Below, one piece after another: positions 27,734-37,456 of a DNA stretch of 64,000 bases. The stretch comes from Dyadobacter arcticus (GTDB taxonomy: Bacteria; Bacteroidota; Bacteroidia; Cytophagales; Spirosomataceae). The stretch is from contig NZ_JAASQJ010000001.1 of the NCBI RefSeq assembly GCF_011762185.1, forward strand, positions 806,001-870,000, read 5' to 3'. Under the pieces are notes generated by a model, which saw only the letters and a list, made by a program, of their open reading frames with translations, did no database searches and was not told the DNA's origin. Within the stretch, counting starts at the first letter, position 1; the number at the start of each line of letters is the position of its first letter. A program made the translations under genes and the position numbers.

Positions 27734-28876
27734 CTAGGCAATGGTTTTCAACTGTGCCGAAAGATTCGCGAAATTCATGTGCTCGTATTTTACTCTTCGG
27801 ATGTTTGCTACGTAAATGGGATAGTCTGTGTTGGATTGCAGATTTTTTGTTGCCAATTGAAGAATGTATTCATTAAGATCCTGAGGATTGTCGAATGCTA
27901 CGCCAATAGGCCCGGCAATTTTTGCGTAATAGTCGAAATAGTCGTTTTTGACAAATAAAAGCGGGATTTCAGCATTAATAGCATCCCAAAAAGCGCCACT
28001 GGGGCAAAGCGAATAATGCACGTTGTTATAATAAAAAACCGCGAAGTCTGACTCACATAAAAGCGTGTCAAACTCATCTCTGCTGAGAGATTCATGATTT
28101 GCCTTGTAATGTACAAAGTCGTTCAGATAGGGTTCCATATTCTTGTATACCTTTCCGCAGACGTTGAATTTTACATTTCCCGCGAAACCAAGTTGATGCG
28201 CCCGACCAGCAACTTCAAATAGATACTGCGAATCTTTAGCCAGTGTAGCTACCCCAAGTGATGAAAAAACTACTTTTCCTTCACTCGGTCTTTTTAGAGG
28301 CTTTTCCTCAAAAGGGTAGGGGTGATCAAGTATAAAAGCTTTCTGCCTTTTGAATGACGGAACTGTTTTTACCAGGTTTTCAAATATGCTTTGACCAAGG
28401 ATGATGTACTGAACAACAGGTTTTTGAAGTGCAAATGCTTTTGTTAAAAAATATCCCCAAATCTTATTAACAAAATGCTTGTTGAACCGAACTGATTCTA
28501 ATTCACCATGTATGACGATCCGCACATTGGCGTGATGTTTTGTAAAAAGCTTAAACAGAAGATGACCAAAAGGATGTAATAATAAAACATATACCGTTTT
28601 TGCACCGATTTGATCCGCATTCCGAACAATATTAGATAAGTCCCTGTACTGACAAAATCCTCTTATAAACTCCTGGAAACCTCCCCGGTTCTTATAAATG
28701 TCAACATCTTTAAACGTTACATTTTCGAGGCGGCCGGCCAAGATGGAACTGTGAGAAGCATCGCTGAAATATACCAATTCCATTCCGGGGTTATTCAATT
28801 CCACCAATTTAGTAAACGAGATATTGAATTGCTCGTGCTGAGAACCGACTGATGCAATGTCTGCAATATAAATCAT
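27734..28876 (-). CDS. Glycosyltransferase-like protein (GT-B fold), divergent
   Basis: This 380-residue protein starts MIYIADIASVGSQHEQFNIS and has features of a GT-B glycosyltransferase: a first domain with RIVIHGELESVRFNKHF, a linker region QKAFILDHPYPF, and a second domain with GKVVFSSLGVATLAKDSQ, then FDTLLCESDFAVFYYNN and CPSGAFWDAINAEIPLLF in place of the usual E-x7-E motif. I assign it from this layout and from its neighbours and cannot name a close family. It is 14 bases past the polymerase gene and surely cotranscribed with it. The donor is unknown. Confidence 0.72.
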   Translation of the reverse strand: MIYIADIASVGSQHEQFNISFTKLVELNNPGMELVYFSDASHSSILAGRLENVTFKDVDIYKNRGGFQEFIRGFCQYRDLSNIVRNADQIGAKTVYVLLLHPFGHLLFKLFTKHHANVRIVIHGELESVRFNKHFVNKIWGYFLTKAFALQKPVVQYIILGQSIFENLVKTVPSFKRQKAFILDHPYPFEEKPLKRPSEGKVVFSSLGVATLAKDSQYLFEVAGRAHQLGFAGNVKFNVCGKVYKNMEPYLNDFVHYKANHESLSRDEFDTLLCESDFAVFYYNNVHYSLCPSGAFWDAINAEIPLLFVKNDYFDYYAKIAGPIGVAFDNPQDLNEYILQLATKNLQSNTDYPIYVANIRRVKYEHMNFANLSAQLKTIA

Positions 28877-28890
28877 AAGTATCCAGCCAA

Positions 28891-29964
28891 TTATTCGGTA
28901 AGTATTGTTCTGTACGGTATATAAACACCGCCATCAGATCTCATGGAAGTCGAAAATTTCACAATTGAAAAAGCGAAAACAACGGAAATAATGAGGATCT
29001 TATATTTCCGTTTTGCCTGGTAATAGGCGAGTGGAATGAGTAGAATCTGGAAAATATCATATGGCCTGGCGAGCCTACCGAAAATTAGATTGACAGGGGA
29101 GAATATCGCGTAAAGGATAATGCCAAATACATAGAGATTGAATATTCCATTGTAAAAATCATCCTTTTCAGTTCCGTATGTCACGAATAATATGCCAATA
29201 ATGAAGAATAGTAGTCTGCCGGCAAGACCCTTCGCAAGCGTTATGTAGGGGTTGGTAACGGTTTCTTGCCCCATTTCTAAATATATTTCAGTCTTGTTTT
29301 CGGATATAAGGGAGCCAAATATTTCCATTATTCTTTCGGACATGAGTACGCATATGATCACCACCAAAATAATTATGATGGATTTCAGCACACTCCATTT
29401 AAAAGTGTACAAATAATAGGCAGGAAAGAAAATAAGTGATGATTTATGAATCAATGCAGCTAGAAACATCACAATTGCAAATTTGACAAAAGATCTATCA
29501 GCGATGAATGTAACGGAGAAAAGGGTCAGGGCAATAGCGAGGTCCTGTCTTACACCAAATCCACTGCCCACCATACTGTAAGATATCAGCAGAAATAATG
29601 AAAATAATGGGTAGGTGCTGTGCTCGAACAACGTATAATAAGTGAGCGAAACAATAAACGCAGCGCAAAAGAATAAAAATGGAGTAGGGTCGCTACTGAT
29701 GATCGCCTTAAATGTTCGTACAATGAATTCATAACCGATCTCCATTCCAGACCCTCCCCAAGGGCGATTCTCAATAGACCTGAAATAGCTAAGATAATTT
29801 CCCCAGTCCGTTCCTGTTTCCCAGCGCATTCCCGCAATGAAAATAATAGCAAATCCCAGGCACGCCATGAGAAATAGCGTAACAATTTTCCTTCTGCCTG
29901 AGAGGAATAAGTCAAAATTTGCAAAAGAGAAGAATGCCAGGTATATGAAAACGTATATCGCCAT
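28891..29964 (-). CDS. EpsG-family polysaccharide polymerase (Wzy role)
   Basis: This 357-residue integral membrane protein has about ten spans and the EpsG signature MRWETGTDWGNYLSYF near residue 47-62, followed by SGMEIGYEF. Later FGVRQDLAIALTLFSV and AALIHKSSLIFFPAYY match the same family. Members act as Wzy-type polymerases that join repeat units on the periplasmic face of the inner membrane. It is the only polymerase candidate in the locus, and together with the flippase at 33917-35242 it points to Wzx/Wzy-dependent assembly. It lies 42 bases after the GT2 gene on the same strand. Confidence 0.88.
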   Translation of the reverse strand: MAIYVFIYLAFFSFANFDLFLSGRRKIVTLFLMACLGFAIIFIAGMRWETGTDWGNYLSYFRSIENRPWGGSGMEIGYEFIVRTFKAIISSDPTPFLFFCAAFIVSLTYYTLFEHSTYPLFSLFLLISYSMVGSGFGVRQDLAIALTLFSVTFIADRSFVKFAIVMFLAALIHKSSLIFFPAYYLYTFKWSVLKSIIIILVVIICVLMSERIMEIFGSLISENKTEIYLEMGQETVTNPYITLAKGLAGRLLFFIIGILFVTYGTEKDDFYNGIFNLYVFGIILYAIFSPVNLIFGRLARPYDIFQILLIPLAYYQAKRKYKILIISVVFAFSIVKFSTSMRSDGGVYIPYRTILTE

Positions 29965-30006
29965 TCAAATTTTTTTTAGCATTGTAAATCCCATTGAGAA
30001 GGATCG

Positions 30007-30813
30007 TCAATTATGTTTTCCAAGGATTTTTTTCAACTTGTCCTTTCCATCGATGCCAATTGAACGGATGATGAAATTTGTCACTATTAATTTAGCTGCT
30101 GAAATGATCCAGGGATATGAAGGTACCAGCTTATAAATACCATTCTTTACCTGCACTCGCCTTGTCTCCCTCAATAACAAAAGTTTTCCCGCATTGTTAC
30201 TGATGCCCACAGCCCTCATTTTGGCTATCAAAACCGGTATGAAGGTGGCATCGTTATTTTTCAAATGCCGCAGAAGAAGATCGTAGTCTCCGGCTATTTT
30301 AAATGAGTTGTCAAATAATCCCTGATCGAATAACCTCTTTGAATGGAATGTTCCCTGATGTGGAAAACACATCGCGACATTCCGAAATCTATATTTAAGC
30401 TTATCCCATTCATCACCGGATGTCTTATCTTCTCCGGCAGAAAATGAGATCTGCACCTGTCCGTAAGCAATGAGATTCGTGCATTTATTCAGAAACGGAA
30501 CAGCTTGCTCGATGACATGATCATTTAATAGGTAATCATCCGAATTGATAAAAAGTATCCATTCCCCTGTCGAAAACCTAACCCCTTTGTTCATCGCGTC
30601 ATATATTCCTTTATCAGGTTCTGAAATCCAATGTGTAATGCAATCCTCAAATTCTTTGATAATTTCAACGGTTCCGTCTGAGGATTTCCCATCAATAACG
30701 ATGTATTCGATATTCTCATAAGTTTGAGAAATAATACTCTTAATAGCGCTTTCAATATATTGCTCCCCGTTCCTGACAACGGTTATAATGGATATTTTAG
30801 GGGGCAAAGTCAT
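30007..30813 (-). CDS. Glycosyltransferase family 2
   Basis: This protein of about 268 residues is a GT-A glycosyltransferase. It begins ISIITVVRNGEQYIESAIKS and continues with YIVIDGKSSDGTVEII, SEPDKGIYDAMNKGV and ILFINSDDYLL, which holds the metal-binding Asp pair. These match the WcaA/colanic-acid-type GT2 group. I chose ATG at 30813 because the longer form (from ATG 30861) adds 16 residues unlike the family and would overlap the upstream GT4 gene by 17 bases; that longer start is possible. It should add a sugar to the growing lipid-linked unit. Confidence 0.9.
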   Translation of the reverse strand: MTLPPKISIITVVRNGEQYIESAIKSIISQTYENIEYIVIDGKSSDGTVEIIKEFEDCITHWISEPDKGIYDAMNKGVRFSTGEWILFINSDDYLLNDHVIEQAVPFLNKCTNLIAYGQVQISFSAGEDKTSGDEWDKLKYRFRNVAMCFPHQGTFHSKRLFDQGLFDNSFKIAGDYDLLLRHLKNNDATFIPVLIAKMRAVGISNNAGKLLLLRETRRVQVKNGIYKLVPSYPWIISAAKLIVTNFIIRSIGIDGKDKLKKILGKHN

Positions 30814-30844
30814 AAGATTACTGGCTGGGAACCGGCTACCGGTT

Positions 30845-31975
30845 TCAATGTTGTAGAACATTTAATACGGTATAAGCAAATTCACGTATGTTTCGGGAAT
30901 AATCGGTTCTCTCTATCTGCGGTTTCGACAGAACATTTTCTTTGATCAATGCGGCTAGCTGCGCAGGCGAAGTAGGGTCAAAAAAATGGCAATTTTTGTT
31001 GATTTGTTCACGATGAACCGGAATGTCGCTCAGCAGTATGTATTGATTCATTGCTTTTGTATCCTCTACAACGGTACTCCAGCCTTCGAACAGTGAAGGT
31101 TGGACAATCGCCTCGGCATTCGCCATAAGACATAATTGTTCCGCTCTGTCAATAAAGCCCAGAAATTTGATCCATTTCTCAATTTGATTTTTTGCGATAA
31201 AATCTTTCAATTTTTCAAAGTATTCCGCATTCCGGTAGTCGGTTTGGCTCCCAGTAAATACGATACTGAAGTCAAGATTGTCCTGTTTGAGCAAAGCAAT
31301 AGCCTCAAAAATAACGGTATGGTTCTTATGAACCCAAAACTGATTTGGGGACATAAAATATCTTCCTTCAATGTCATATTTACCACAAATGTCCTTGATA
31401 TTCAAGTAGCTGAAATCGGGTAGTATGCTTGCAAATTTTAGCAATCTAAGTTCGCATTTGTGATCCGGGAAGAACTTTTTAAAATCGTTCATTGCATCAT
31501 TACTACTGAAAACGACGACACCACCGCCGTCCGCTATCTCGCGCTGGCCCATTTTGCGCTTTCGGATAAGGTCTTCGGAGAACATTTGCGGCAGGTACCA
31601 CTCCTGGAAATCCGGGATCCAGTTGATAGGCTTTTTTCCCAGAAAGAAATGTTTATTATAAGGGTATACAATCTCTGGAAGCAGCGAAAAGAATGCAGAT
31701 TTCCTTGTAAGGATTCGTTTAAATTTCAAATAAGCCTTAACAATCGCTTTGTCACTGTTGATCTGATGATATTTTATATATGGATAGTTGAGATCAATGA
31801 CATCATCCAGAGGCGATTCGGCTCCATAAAAAATCAAAAGTTCAGGTTTTTCATTATCATTTAACAAGTCGAGCGCCCGGATTAAATTCAGCATATAAAT
31901 AATTCCCCCAGCCCAATACTTGTAGGAAGAGACGAATAGCAAACCGATTTGTTTTCTCACAACTGGCTGATCCAT
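30845..31975 (-). CDS. Glycosyltransferase family 4
   Basis: This 376-residue protein has the N-terminal SSYKYWAGGIIYMLNLIRAL acceptor loop, then WIPDFQEWYLPQMFS, and a C-terminal GT4 domain with RYFMSPNQFWVHKNHTVIFE, IKFLGFIDRAEQLCLMANAE and QPSLFEGWSTVVEDTKAMNQ, in which the glutamates of EGWSTVVED contact the nucleotide sugar. The WIPDFQ segment places it near mannosyl- or rhamnosyltransferase-like GT4 enzymes, but the donor stays open. Its start overlaps the stop of the upstream epimerase gene by 19 bases, so it is tightly coupled within the operon. Confidence 0.9.
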   Translation of the reverse strand: MDQPVVRKQIGLLFVSSYKYWAGGIIYMLNLIRALDLLNDNEKPELLIFYGAESPLDDVIDLNYPYIKYHQINSDKAIVKAYLKFKRILTRKSAFFSLLPEIVYPYNKHFFLGKKPINWIPDFQEWYLPQMFSEDLIRKRKMGQREIADGGGVVVFSSNDAMNDFKKFFPDHKCELRLLKFASILPDFSYLNIKDICGKYDIEGRYFMSPNQFWVHKNHTVIFEAIALLKQDNLDFSIVFTGSQTDYRNAEYFEKLKDFIAKNQIEKWIKFLGFIDRAEQLCLMANAEAIVQPSLFEGWSTVVEDTKAMNQYILLSDIPVHREQINKNCHFFDPTSPAQLAALIKENVLSKPQIERTDYSRNIREFAYTVLNVLQH

Positions 31976-32853
31976 AGATAATATTTTAACAATCCATCAT
32001 ATAAATCGACTGATTGGACGTAACCCATTCCTTTAAGTTTTGAAATATCCGCTCGCCAGTTTAAAGGATCGCCTTTTTTTACCATACCATTGAAGTGCAC
32101 TTTTTTCGTTCCCTGAAAAAAAGAATAGAAGATTTCAACCGCAGAGCCTATTGTTGTCTCCTCGCCGTTCGCGACATTAATAACTTCACCTTTAAATTCA
32201 GCTTTCTGCTGACAACAAAGGATCGCTTTTGACACGTCATCTGCATGGATGAAATCCCTGGTCTCTTGCCCAGTTCCAAAAAGCTCGATATCATGTCCTT
32301 TCTTTGCTTTTTGAAATAAGTCCCAGAATAGTTGCTTCTTCAAACCGTTTCCGTACGCCGAGAAAATTCTGAGCGAACAGGTAGGAATATCGTAAAATCT
32401 AGAATATGTCTGGCAAACTTGCTCTGCCTGCATCTTGTGAATTCCATATGGGGATATGGGGTTCAAAGGCAAATTTTCGTGTATTGGTATTTCTGCGGGA
32501 TTACCATACACCGCAGCGCTTGATAAGTTTATGAATTTACAGCCGGGCTGATTCGTTCTGATCGAATCGAGCATTTTGACTACATTATAGGTGTTCAGTG
32601 TAAAATCGCGGAATGGATTCTTGATGGAGTCCGGCACACTCGCTGCTCCGGAACAATTTATGCAAACGTCAAAAGCAGTATTTTGAAAAATAGTATGATA
32701 ATCCGAGTTAGTCGAGTCAATCAGAAAATAATTATCTTTTTCATAGTCTACCATTACATCGCACTCGAAAACCGTAGAATCAGGGATCAATTTGAAAAAG
32801 CTGGCCACGTGGCTTCCAATAAACCCTTTCGAACCAATTACAAGTATTTTCAT
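31957..32853 (-). CDS. NAD-dependent epimerase/dehydratase (sugar nucleotide)
   Basis: This 298-residue extended short-chain dehydrogenase has GSKGFIGSHV (residues 7-16) for NAD binding, NLSSAAVYGNP with the catalytic serine, and YGIHKMQAEQ with the tyrosine-lysine pair, then FSAYGNGLKKQLFWDL and GTGQETRDFIHADDV. It will epimerise, reduce or dehydrate a nucleotide sugar for this polysaccharide. The exact activity cannot be read; a 4-epimerase or 4-reductase role is likely. It follows the FkbM-like gene and overlaps the GT4 gene downstream. Confidence 0.86.
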   Translation of the reverse strand: MKILVIGSKGFIGSHVASFFKLIPDSTVFECDVMVDYEKDNYFLIDSTNSDYHTIFQNTAFDVCINCSGAASVPDSIKNPFRDFTLNTYNVVKMLDSIRTNQPGCKFINLSSAAVYGNPAEIPIHENLPLNPISPYGIHKMQAEQVCQTYSRFYDIPTCSLRIFSAYGNGLKKQLFWDLFQKAKKGHDIELFGTGQETRDFIHADDVSKAILCCQQKAEFKGEVINVANGEETTIGSAVEIFYSFFQGTKKVHFNGMVKKGDPLNWRADISKLKGMGYVQSVDLYDGLLKYYLWISQL

Positions 32854-32858
32854 GTGTT

Positions 32859-32939
32859 TTAAACGACGGGCATTAAATTCTGCGGAGAAATTTTAGTAAC
32901 GAACTCGTCCCAACTCGGGGAAAGTGCCTCTAAACATTG
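32859..32939 (-). other. In-frame, protein-like extension past the TGA stop of the FkbM-like gene
   Basis: Directly after the TGA at 32942-32940 the same frame stays open for 26 codons, to TAA at 32861-32859, just before the next gene's ATG. It reads QCLEALSPSWDEFVTKIS and a little more, which looks like a natural protein end. This may be a nonsense mutation, a base error or UGA readthrough; it may also be chance. Confidence 0.4.
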
Positions 32940-33860
32940 TCATATATCTTCTAATGAATTAGTTCGGGTATTGTGGATTTTTTTTCCGCGAAGTTGGTTT
33001 AGGCGTTCAGAGCCGGTGACAAATGTCAAAGTGCCATTTTCGTCTCTCGCTTCTCTAAATTTGGATTCAATGTAACCGTCCTGGGGAGAGACTACTCTAA
33101 GACCTTTTATCCAATCTTTCCTTACAAAATAGGCGTTATTTCCATTTGAATTGCATCCAATGAAATGATAACCTTTTTCCTCAGCTAAGTCGCAGATTGA
33201 TAATAGCGATGTGCCGTAATAAAGGTTTGAGTAGTGTTCCTCAGTTCTTACAAATGATGGATTATATGGAATAGTCCAAGGCTGTTCGAAACCGAAGATA
33301 CTATTATATTCGACTATCACAATTATCGGGTTTGCGACGGTTACGGACTTCCAAATCCAATAATCATTGCCATCTATATCAATATGCAGAATGCCAATTT
33401 CTCCGGAGAATCCATTATCTTTTAATAGTGAATCAATATTCTCGGCTGTTACGAAAACATCAACGGCAGTAATGTCAAATTTCCAATACAAATCACTGGT
33501 ACGGAGTGATGTCATATTTTTATTCGATCCATCCATTATTAAGCCGCGCCAGTTTTGAGAGATTAATAAGAACTTTGTATTGCATTCAGTATAGTTCTCA
33601 ACCCCAAACTCCACAAATCTTTTATCTTTAATTTCTAAATAACTTACTAGAAAGCTTATTATTCCATCATCACCCCACTGCGAAAATATTTTGAACTCAC
33701 TTTTCGTGATATCATCAAGTATTAGTGGCGTACTATTCCCTAAATTGAGTTTATTCAAAATTAATCCTTGTGAAACCTTAATGTTTTCCAAATCGGAACT
33801 TAAAGACGACTTATAGCCTGAAAAAAGAGATTCTAATTTTCTTTTTATTAAGTTTATCAT
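32940..33860 (-). CDS. FkbM-like SAM-dependent methyltransferase
   Basis: This 306-residue protein starts with a short amphipathic N-terminus and has a methyltransferase-like core: FVEFGVENYTECNTKFLL at about 88-105 in the position of the SAM motif, WRGLIMDGSNKNMTSL, and GILHIDIDGNDYWIWKSV, where the Asp-Gly-Asn-Asp matches the FkbM-like active site. This subgroup is more divergent than the gene at 26936. It likely methylates a sugar of the repeat unit. The frame stays open for 26 more codons after the TGA, described separately. It lies between the flippase and an epimerase gene. Confidence 0.72.
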   Translation of the reverse strand: MINLIKRKLESLFSGYKSSLSSDLENIKVSQGLILNKLNLGNSTPLILDDITKSEFKIFSQWGDDGIISFLVSYLEIKDKRFVEFGVENYTECNTKFLLISQNWRGLIMDGSNKNMTSLRTSDLYWKFDITAVDVFVTAENIDSLLKDNGFSGEIGILHIDIDGNDYWIWKSVTVANPIIVIVEYNSIFGFEQPWTIPYNPSFVRTEEHYSNLYYGTSLLSICDLAEEKGYHFIGCNSNGNNAYFVRKDWIKGLRVVSPQDGYIESKFREARDENGTLTFVTGSERLNQLRGKKIHNTRTNSLEDI

Positions 33861-33916
33861 AGCATTATGTGTATAAGACCTTTTTATTTATTGTGAAGCA
33901 TCTACAATTTATAGTT

Positions 33917-35242
33917 TCAACCTCCTGAGGAAAATTCCGAATGAATGTCATACTGAGCGTTATATCTTATTAAACGTAATGCAAATACGTGACATATTAT
34001 TAATGCCGGCAAAGCCAATATCCCGGAAACTAATGGGACGGTGCCAATTCCCGTATTATGCTTAAAGCCTAATTGTATTAATGGATAAATCAGAATAATA
34101 CTAACGATTGCCAAAATTACCTGAGGCATAACCTTCTCAAATGCATTTAGGAAGACTGCTCCGGAATATGCGAGAGACTGAACTGAAACCAAAAAAGAAA
34201 ACGGTAAACAATCCTTTTTGTTGATGAGAATTTTGTTATTTGTCCAGAAAGAGATAAAAAATGGAGCTATGAACATGATTGCAAAAGATCCCAGGGACAC
34301 AATTAGGGATATAGCTAGTAGTCTTTTGTAAGTTGTTCGAAGCTTCGCAAAATCCCCCGAGGTTTTTTGAAAAACAATTTCTGACCAAAAGACGGAAATA
34401 ATCATGTTAAAGAATGTCATGTATAAAGTATATACTTTATTTATCGTATCGTAGTAAGCCGTGTCACTGGGTGTTAGATTGGAGTATACGTAGTAATTAC
34501 CCATAGAGAACATTAGTAACGAGCTAATTTGCAGGACAAAAAATTTTATCCCGGTTACTAGTGTCTTATCAATGACGGGTGGTGTGAATAAACTTTTAAA
34601 ATTTGGTACCGTAATGTCAGACTTTGTAATAGCAAGGTAAACAGCAATCCCATTCACTATTGAGTTAATAAGACTGTAACCAATGGCAATATTGATTAAG
34701 TTACTGCTTCCTTCAAAATGAATTATAATTGCAATAAAACAAAACCATAGTAACGCCCTTAAAAGGCCAATTAACGCAGTGTAATGAACAAGTCTAAGTC
34801 CTTGCAGTATCTGATTGCTTATGCTAAATGGAAAATATATAATATAGGGCAGGTATATGATGAGTGACAGGGACTTGTGCTTACTTAGAATGGGATTGTT
34901 AGCTAATACGTAAAGAAAAAATAGAGTAACAAGAAATGTAATAATTAAATAATATTGAAAGGTATTTTTAAAATGTCTATTCAATTTGACTAAATCCTTA
35001 TCAGCTAAATATTCTGTTACTTTGTTTCGAAACCCGTAGCCTATTCCGAAGTCAGACATCAGAATCCAGCTTACCAGGGAAACCAAAGTAACCCACAAGC
35101 CATATTTTTCTCTGCTAAGGTATTGAATAAGCAGAGGTACGACAATAAAGCTTACTGCAGAAGTGGTTATTTGACTTACAAATGAAATTGACAACGATTT
35201 ACTTGCCCTACCTAAATTTATAATGCGGTTTTCAACAGACAT
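33917..35242 (-). CDS. Wzx-type oligosaccharide flippase
   Basis: This 441-residue protein has about twelve membrane spans spread evenly. Its start (SLSISFVSQITTSAVSFIVV, then PLLIQYLSREKYGLWVTLVS) is typical of the polysaccharide biosynthesis branch of the MOP superfamily. It moves the lipid-linked repeat unit across the inner membrane to the EpsG-type polymerase. The start overlaps the GT2 gene upstream by 25 bases. The neighbours are all in the same direction. A teichoic acid or O-antigen flippase name would describe the same function. Confidence 0.9.
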   Translation of the reverse strand: MSVENRIINLGRASKSLSISFVSQITTSAVSFIVVPLLIQYLSREKYGLWVTLVSLVSWILMSDFGIGYGFRNKVTEYLADKDLVKLNRHFKNTFQYYLIITFLVTLFFLYVLANNPILSKHKSLSLIIYLPYIIYFPFSISNQILQGLRLVHYTALIGLLRALLWFCFIAIIIHFEGSSNLINIAIGYSLINSIVNGIAVYLAITKSDITVPNFKSLFTPPVIDKTLVTGIKFFVLQISSLLMFSMGNYYVYSNLTPSDTAYYDTINKVYTLYMTFFNMIISVFWSEIVFQKTSGDFAKLRTTYKRLLAISLIVSLGSFAIMFIAPFFISFWTNNKILINKKDCLPFSFLVSVQSLAYSGAVFLNAFEKVMPQVILAIVSIILIYPLIQLGFKHNTGIGTVPLVSGILALPALIICHVFALRLIRYNAQYDIHSEFSSGG

Positions 35243-36126
35243 GTCATTATTCTTAATTGGGTTTTAACAGTAGCGTAAACCGGATATTTGAATTGTAGAA
35301 GATATTTGAGTGAAACAAAAATACCTTTATTTTGTTTTTTTAATGAACTCAAACCTCCAATAAGATTTAGCCCAATCACTTCGTTTGTATTTTTCCTGAT
35401 ATCCTGATTACTATAATTTGTCTTTCTCAGCTCTGCCGCAACCTTTGATTGCCAGTAAAATACTTCTTCCATCCACTCCTTTGTTGCGATAGTTTGTTCA
35501 GTTGCGCTTTTTTTCCAAACTCTGTAACCAACGGTTGTTTCAGGTACAAATACTGATTTGCAATTAAGCAGAGCAAGTTGAATAAAGTCACTATCGGAAG
35601 CGGTGACCTTAAATGTTTCGTCAAACTTGCCTATTCTATTATATAGGTCTTTCTTGAAAACTACTCCAATGATCCTTGCATTTACACCATACTTGAATAT
35701 GTCGTAACCTTTTGGTGCGTCCAGGACTTTCAGTGTATCAACTTTCCATGAATTAATTTCCTTGCCTTCTTCGTCGATGTTCTTATGCCCAAATATGATC
35801 ATTTCGGCATCAGGATATTTATCTTCATAAACATGAAATTCCCTGAAGGCATTTTCGAAAAAGATATCGTCATCACATGCTACACAAATCCACTCAGTGT
35901 CTAAATTACTCGCGGCATTATTCCAGTTTTCGAGTGGAGCAATAACATGATTTGTACCAATGAATTTGCGATTTTTGAATTCCTCTTTAAATTCTGCAGA
36001 ACAGCTATTTCCATTATCGCTGATCACCACATCAATATTGTCTGGAATGGTTTTGAGCAAAATCCGAAGATAATTTTCTCGTTTGTAGGTAGGTATTGCA
36101 ACTCCAATCTTAGATTTTCCGCACAT
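35218..36126 (-). CDS. Glycosyltransferase family 2
   Basis: This 302-residue GT-A enzyme starts with KIGVAIPTYKRENYLRILLK, then has DVVISDNGNSC, NWNNAASNLDTEWICVACDD and DDIFFENAF, where the DDD gives the metal-binding aspartates. The C-terminal part has SDSDFIQLALL and a proposed acceptor region. It transfers one sugar onto the lipid-linked chain. It lies 4 bases from the stop of rfbH and overlaps the start of the flippase, so it may be dedicated to the unusual dideoxysugar produced by the upstream genes, which is inference. Confidence 0.88.
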   Translation of the reverse strand: MCGKSKIGVAIPTYKRENYLRILLKTIPDNIDVVISDNGNSCSAEFKEEFKNRKFIGTNHVIAPLENWNNAASNLDTEWICVACDDDIFFENAFREFHVYEDKYPDAEMIIFGHKNIDEEGKEINSWKVDTLKVLDAPKGYDIFKYGVNARIIGVVFKKDLYNRIGKFDETFKVTASDSDFIQLALLNCKSVFVPETTVGYRVWKKSATEQTIATKEWMEEVFYWQSKVAAELRKTNYSNQDIRKNTNEVIGLNLIGGLSSLKKQNKGIFVSLKYLLQFKYPVYATVKTQLRIMTCLLKTAL

Positions 36127-36130
36127 TGAA

Positions 36131-37456
36131 TTACAAATTTATGCTTATGTATTTTGTAAGCATTTCTTGAATATATGAGTAATGCGTCTCGTTTAATCCA
36201 GGCCAGACGCCAAGCCAGAAAGAATCGTTCATTATAATGTCGGTATTGGTCAAGTCACCTATGATTCTGTGATCTATTCCTTTGTAGGCTGGCTGGCGTA
36301 ACAGGTTGCCAGCAAAGAGTAGCCTAGTCCCGATTTTATTCTCTTCCAGGTATTGTGTTAGATCACTTCGGTTAATTTTGCTGGAATCCCTAATGGTAAT
36401 CATGAACCCAAACCAACTCGGTTCACTATTAGGCGTTGCTTCATGCAGAATAAAATGATCCTCAAAGGGTTTAAGGGCTGCATATAGTAATTTATGGTTC
36501 TCGCGTCGTTTAGCCACGAAATGATCTGCTTTTTGCAATTGGCTTAGGCCTACTGCGGCTTGCATATCCGTGACCTTCAAATTGAAACCGATGTGCGAAT
36601 AGGTGTATTTATGATCATAGCCAAACGGAAGGTCTCCCAGTTGCCATTCAAAACGTTTGCGGCAGGTATTGTCTTTGCCTGTTTCGCAATAACAATCCCT
36701 TCCCCAGTCCCGAAAGCTTTCAACGATCATTTTCAGTTTGGGATTATTAATCAGAATTGCTCCTCCTTCACCCATTGTAATGTGATGTGCGGGGTAAAAT
36801 GATACCGTTGCGAGGTCGCCGAAAGTACCAGTTTTACGTCCCCTATACGTGGCGCCCAACGAATCACAATCATCTTCAATAACCCATAAGTTGTATTTTT
36901 TAGCCACTTCCATCACCGTGTCCAGATCAAAAGGGTTACCCAAACTATGGGCAATCATGATGGCTTTTGTTTTTGGAGTGATTGCCTGCTCTATCAACGA
37001 GGATTTGATATTATAAGTAGGAATGTCAACGTCGATAAATACAGGTATTGCTCCGTATTGTATGAGGGGATTGACGGTAGTTGGAAATCCCGCAGCCACT
37101 GTTATCACTTCGTCACCTGGCTTAATTTGGCGATCGCCAAGCTTCGGAGAGGTAAGCGCATAAAATGCACAAAGATTAGCGGAAGAACCTGAATTAACTA
37201 AAACAGAAAACTTTGACCCAAAATATTTTGCAAACTGGAATTCAAATTTTTTCCCAAACCGGCCGGTTGTGAGCCATCCGTCCATCATCGAATCGATTCC
37301 GAGGAGAAGATCCTGCTCATTTACAACTTTCCCAGTAACAGGTATATAGTCGGTACCTGCAATGATTTCTCTTGTGGTGTTTTTCTTTAAAATAGGCAGT
37401 AATTGCTCTATAAGACTACTATCAATGTTATTAAAATGGTGTGGTGTTTGTTCCAT
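36131..37456 (-). CDS. rfbH: CDP-4-keto-6-deoxyglucose 3-dehydrase, RfbH/DdhC type
   Basis: This 441-residue enzyme of the DegT/DnrJ/EryC1/StrS fold removes the C3 hydroxyl of CDP-4-keto-6-deoxyglucose with pyridoxamine phosphate and an iron-sulfur cluster. The usual lysine is replaced by histidine in [15 protein letters not shown] (His224/His225). The cysteines are Cys197, Cys255, Cys257 and Cys265, giving C-X57-C-X1-C-X7-C, exactly the [2Fe-2S] signature of the E1 enzyme. I chose ATG at 37456; the frame extends three codons to a GTG. It needs a reductase partner (E3, DdhD), which I do not find in the window. Gene order places it just downstream of the YerE-like gene. Confidence 0.94.
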   Translation of the reverse strand: MEQTPHHFNNIDSSLIEQLLPILKKNTTREIIAGTDYIPVTGKVVNEQDLLLGIDSMMDGWLTTGRFGKKFEFQFAKYFGSKFSVLVNSGSSANLCAFYALTSPKLGDRQIKPGDEVITVAAGFPTTVNPLIQYGAIPVFIDVDIPTYNIKSSLIEQAITPKTKAIMIAHSLGNPFDLDTVMEVAKKYNLWVIEDDCDSLGATYRGRKTGTFGDLATVSFYPAHHITMGEGGAILINNPKLKMIVESFRDWGRDCYCETGKDNTCRKRFEWQLGDLPFGYDHKYTYSHIGFNLKVTDMQAAVGLSQLQKADHFVAKRRENHKLLYAALKPFEDHFILHEATPNSEPSWFGFMITIRDSSKINRSDLTQYLEENKIGTRLLFAGNLLRQPAYKGIDHRIIGDLTNTDIIMNDSFWLGVWPGLNETHYSYIQEMLTKYISINL

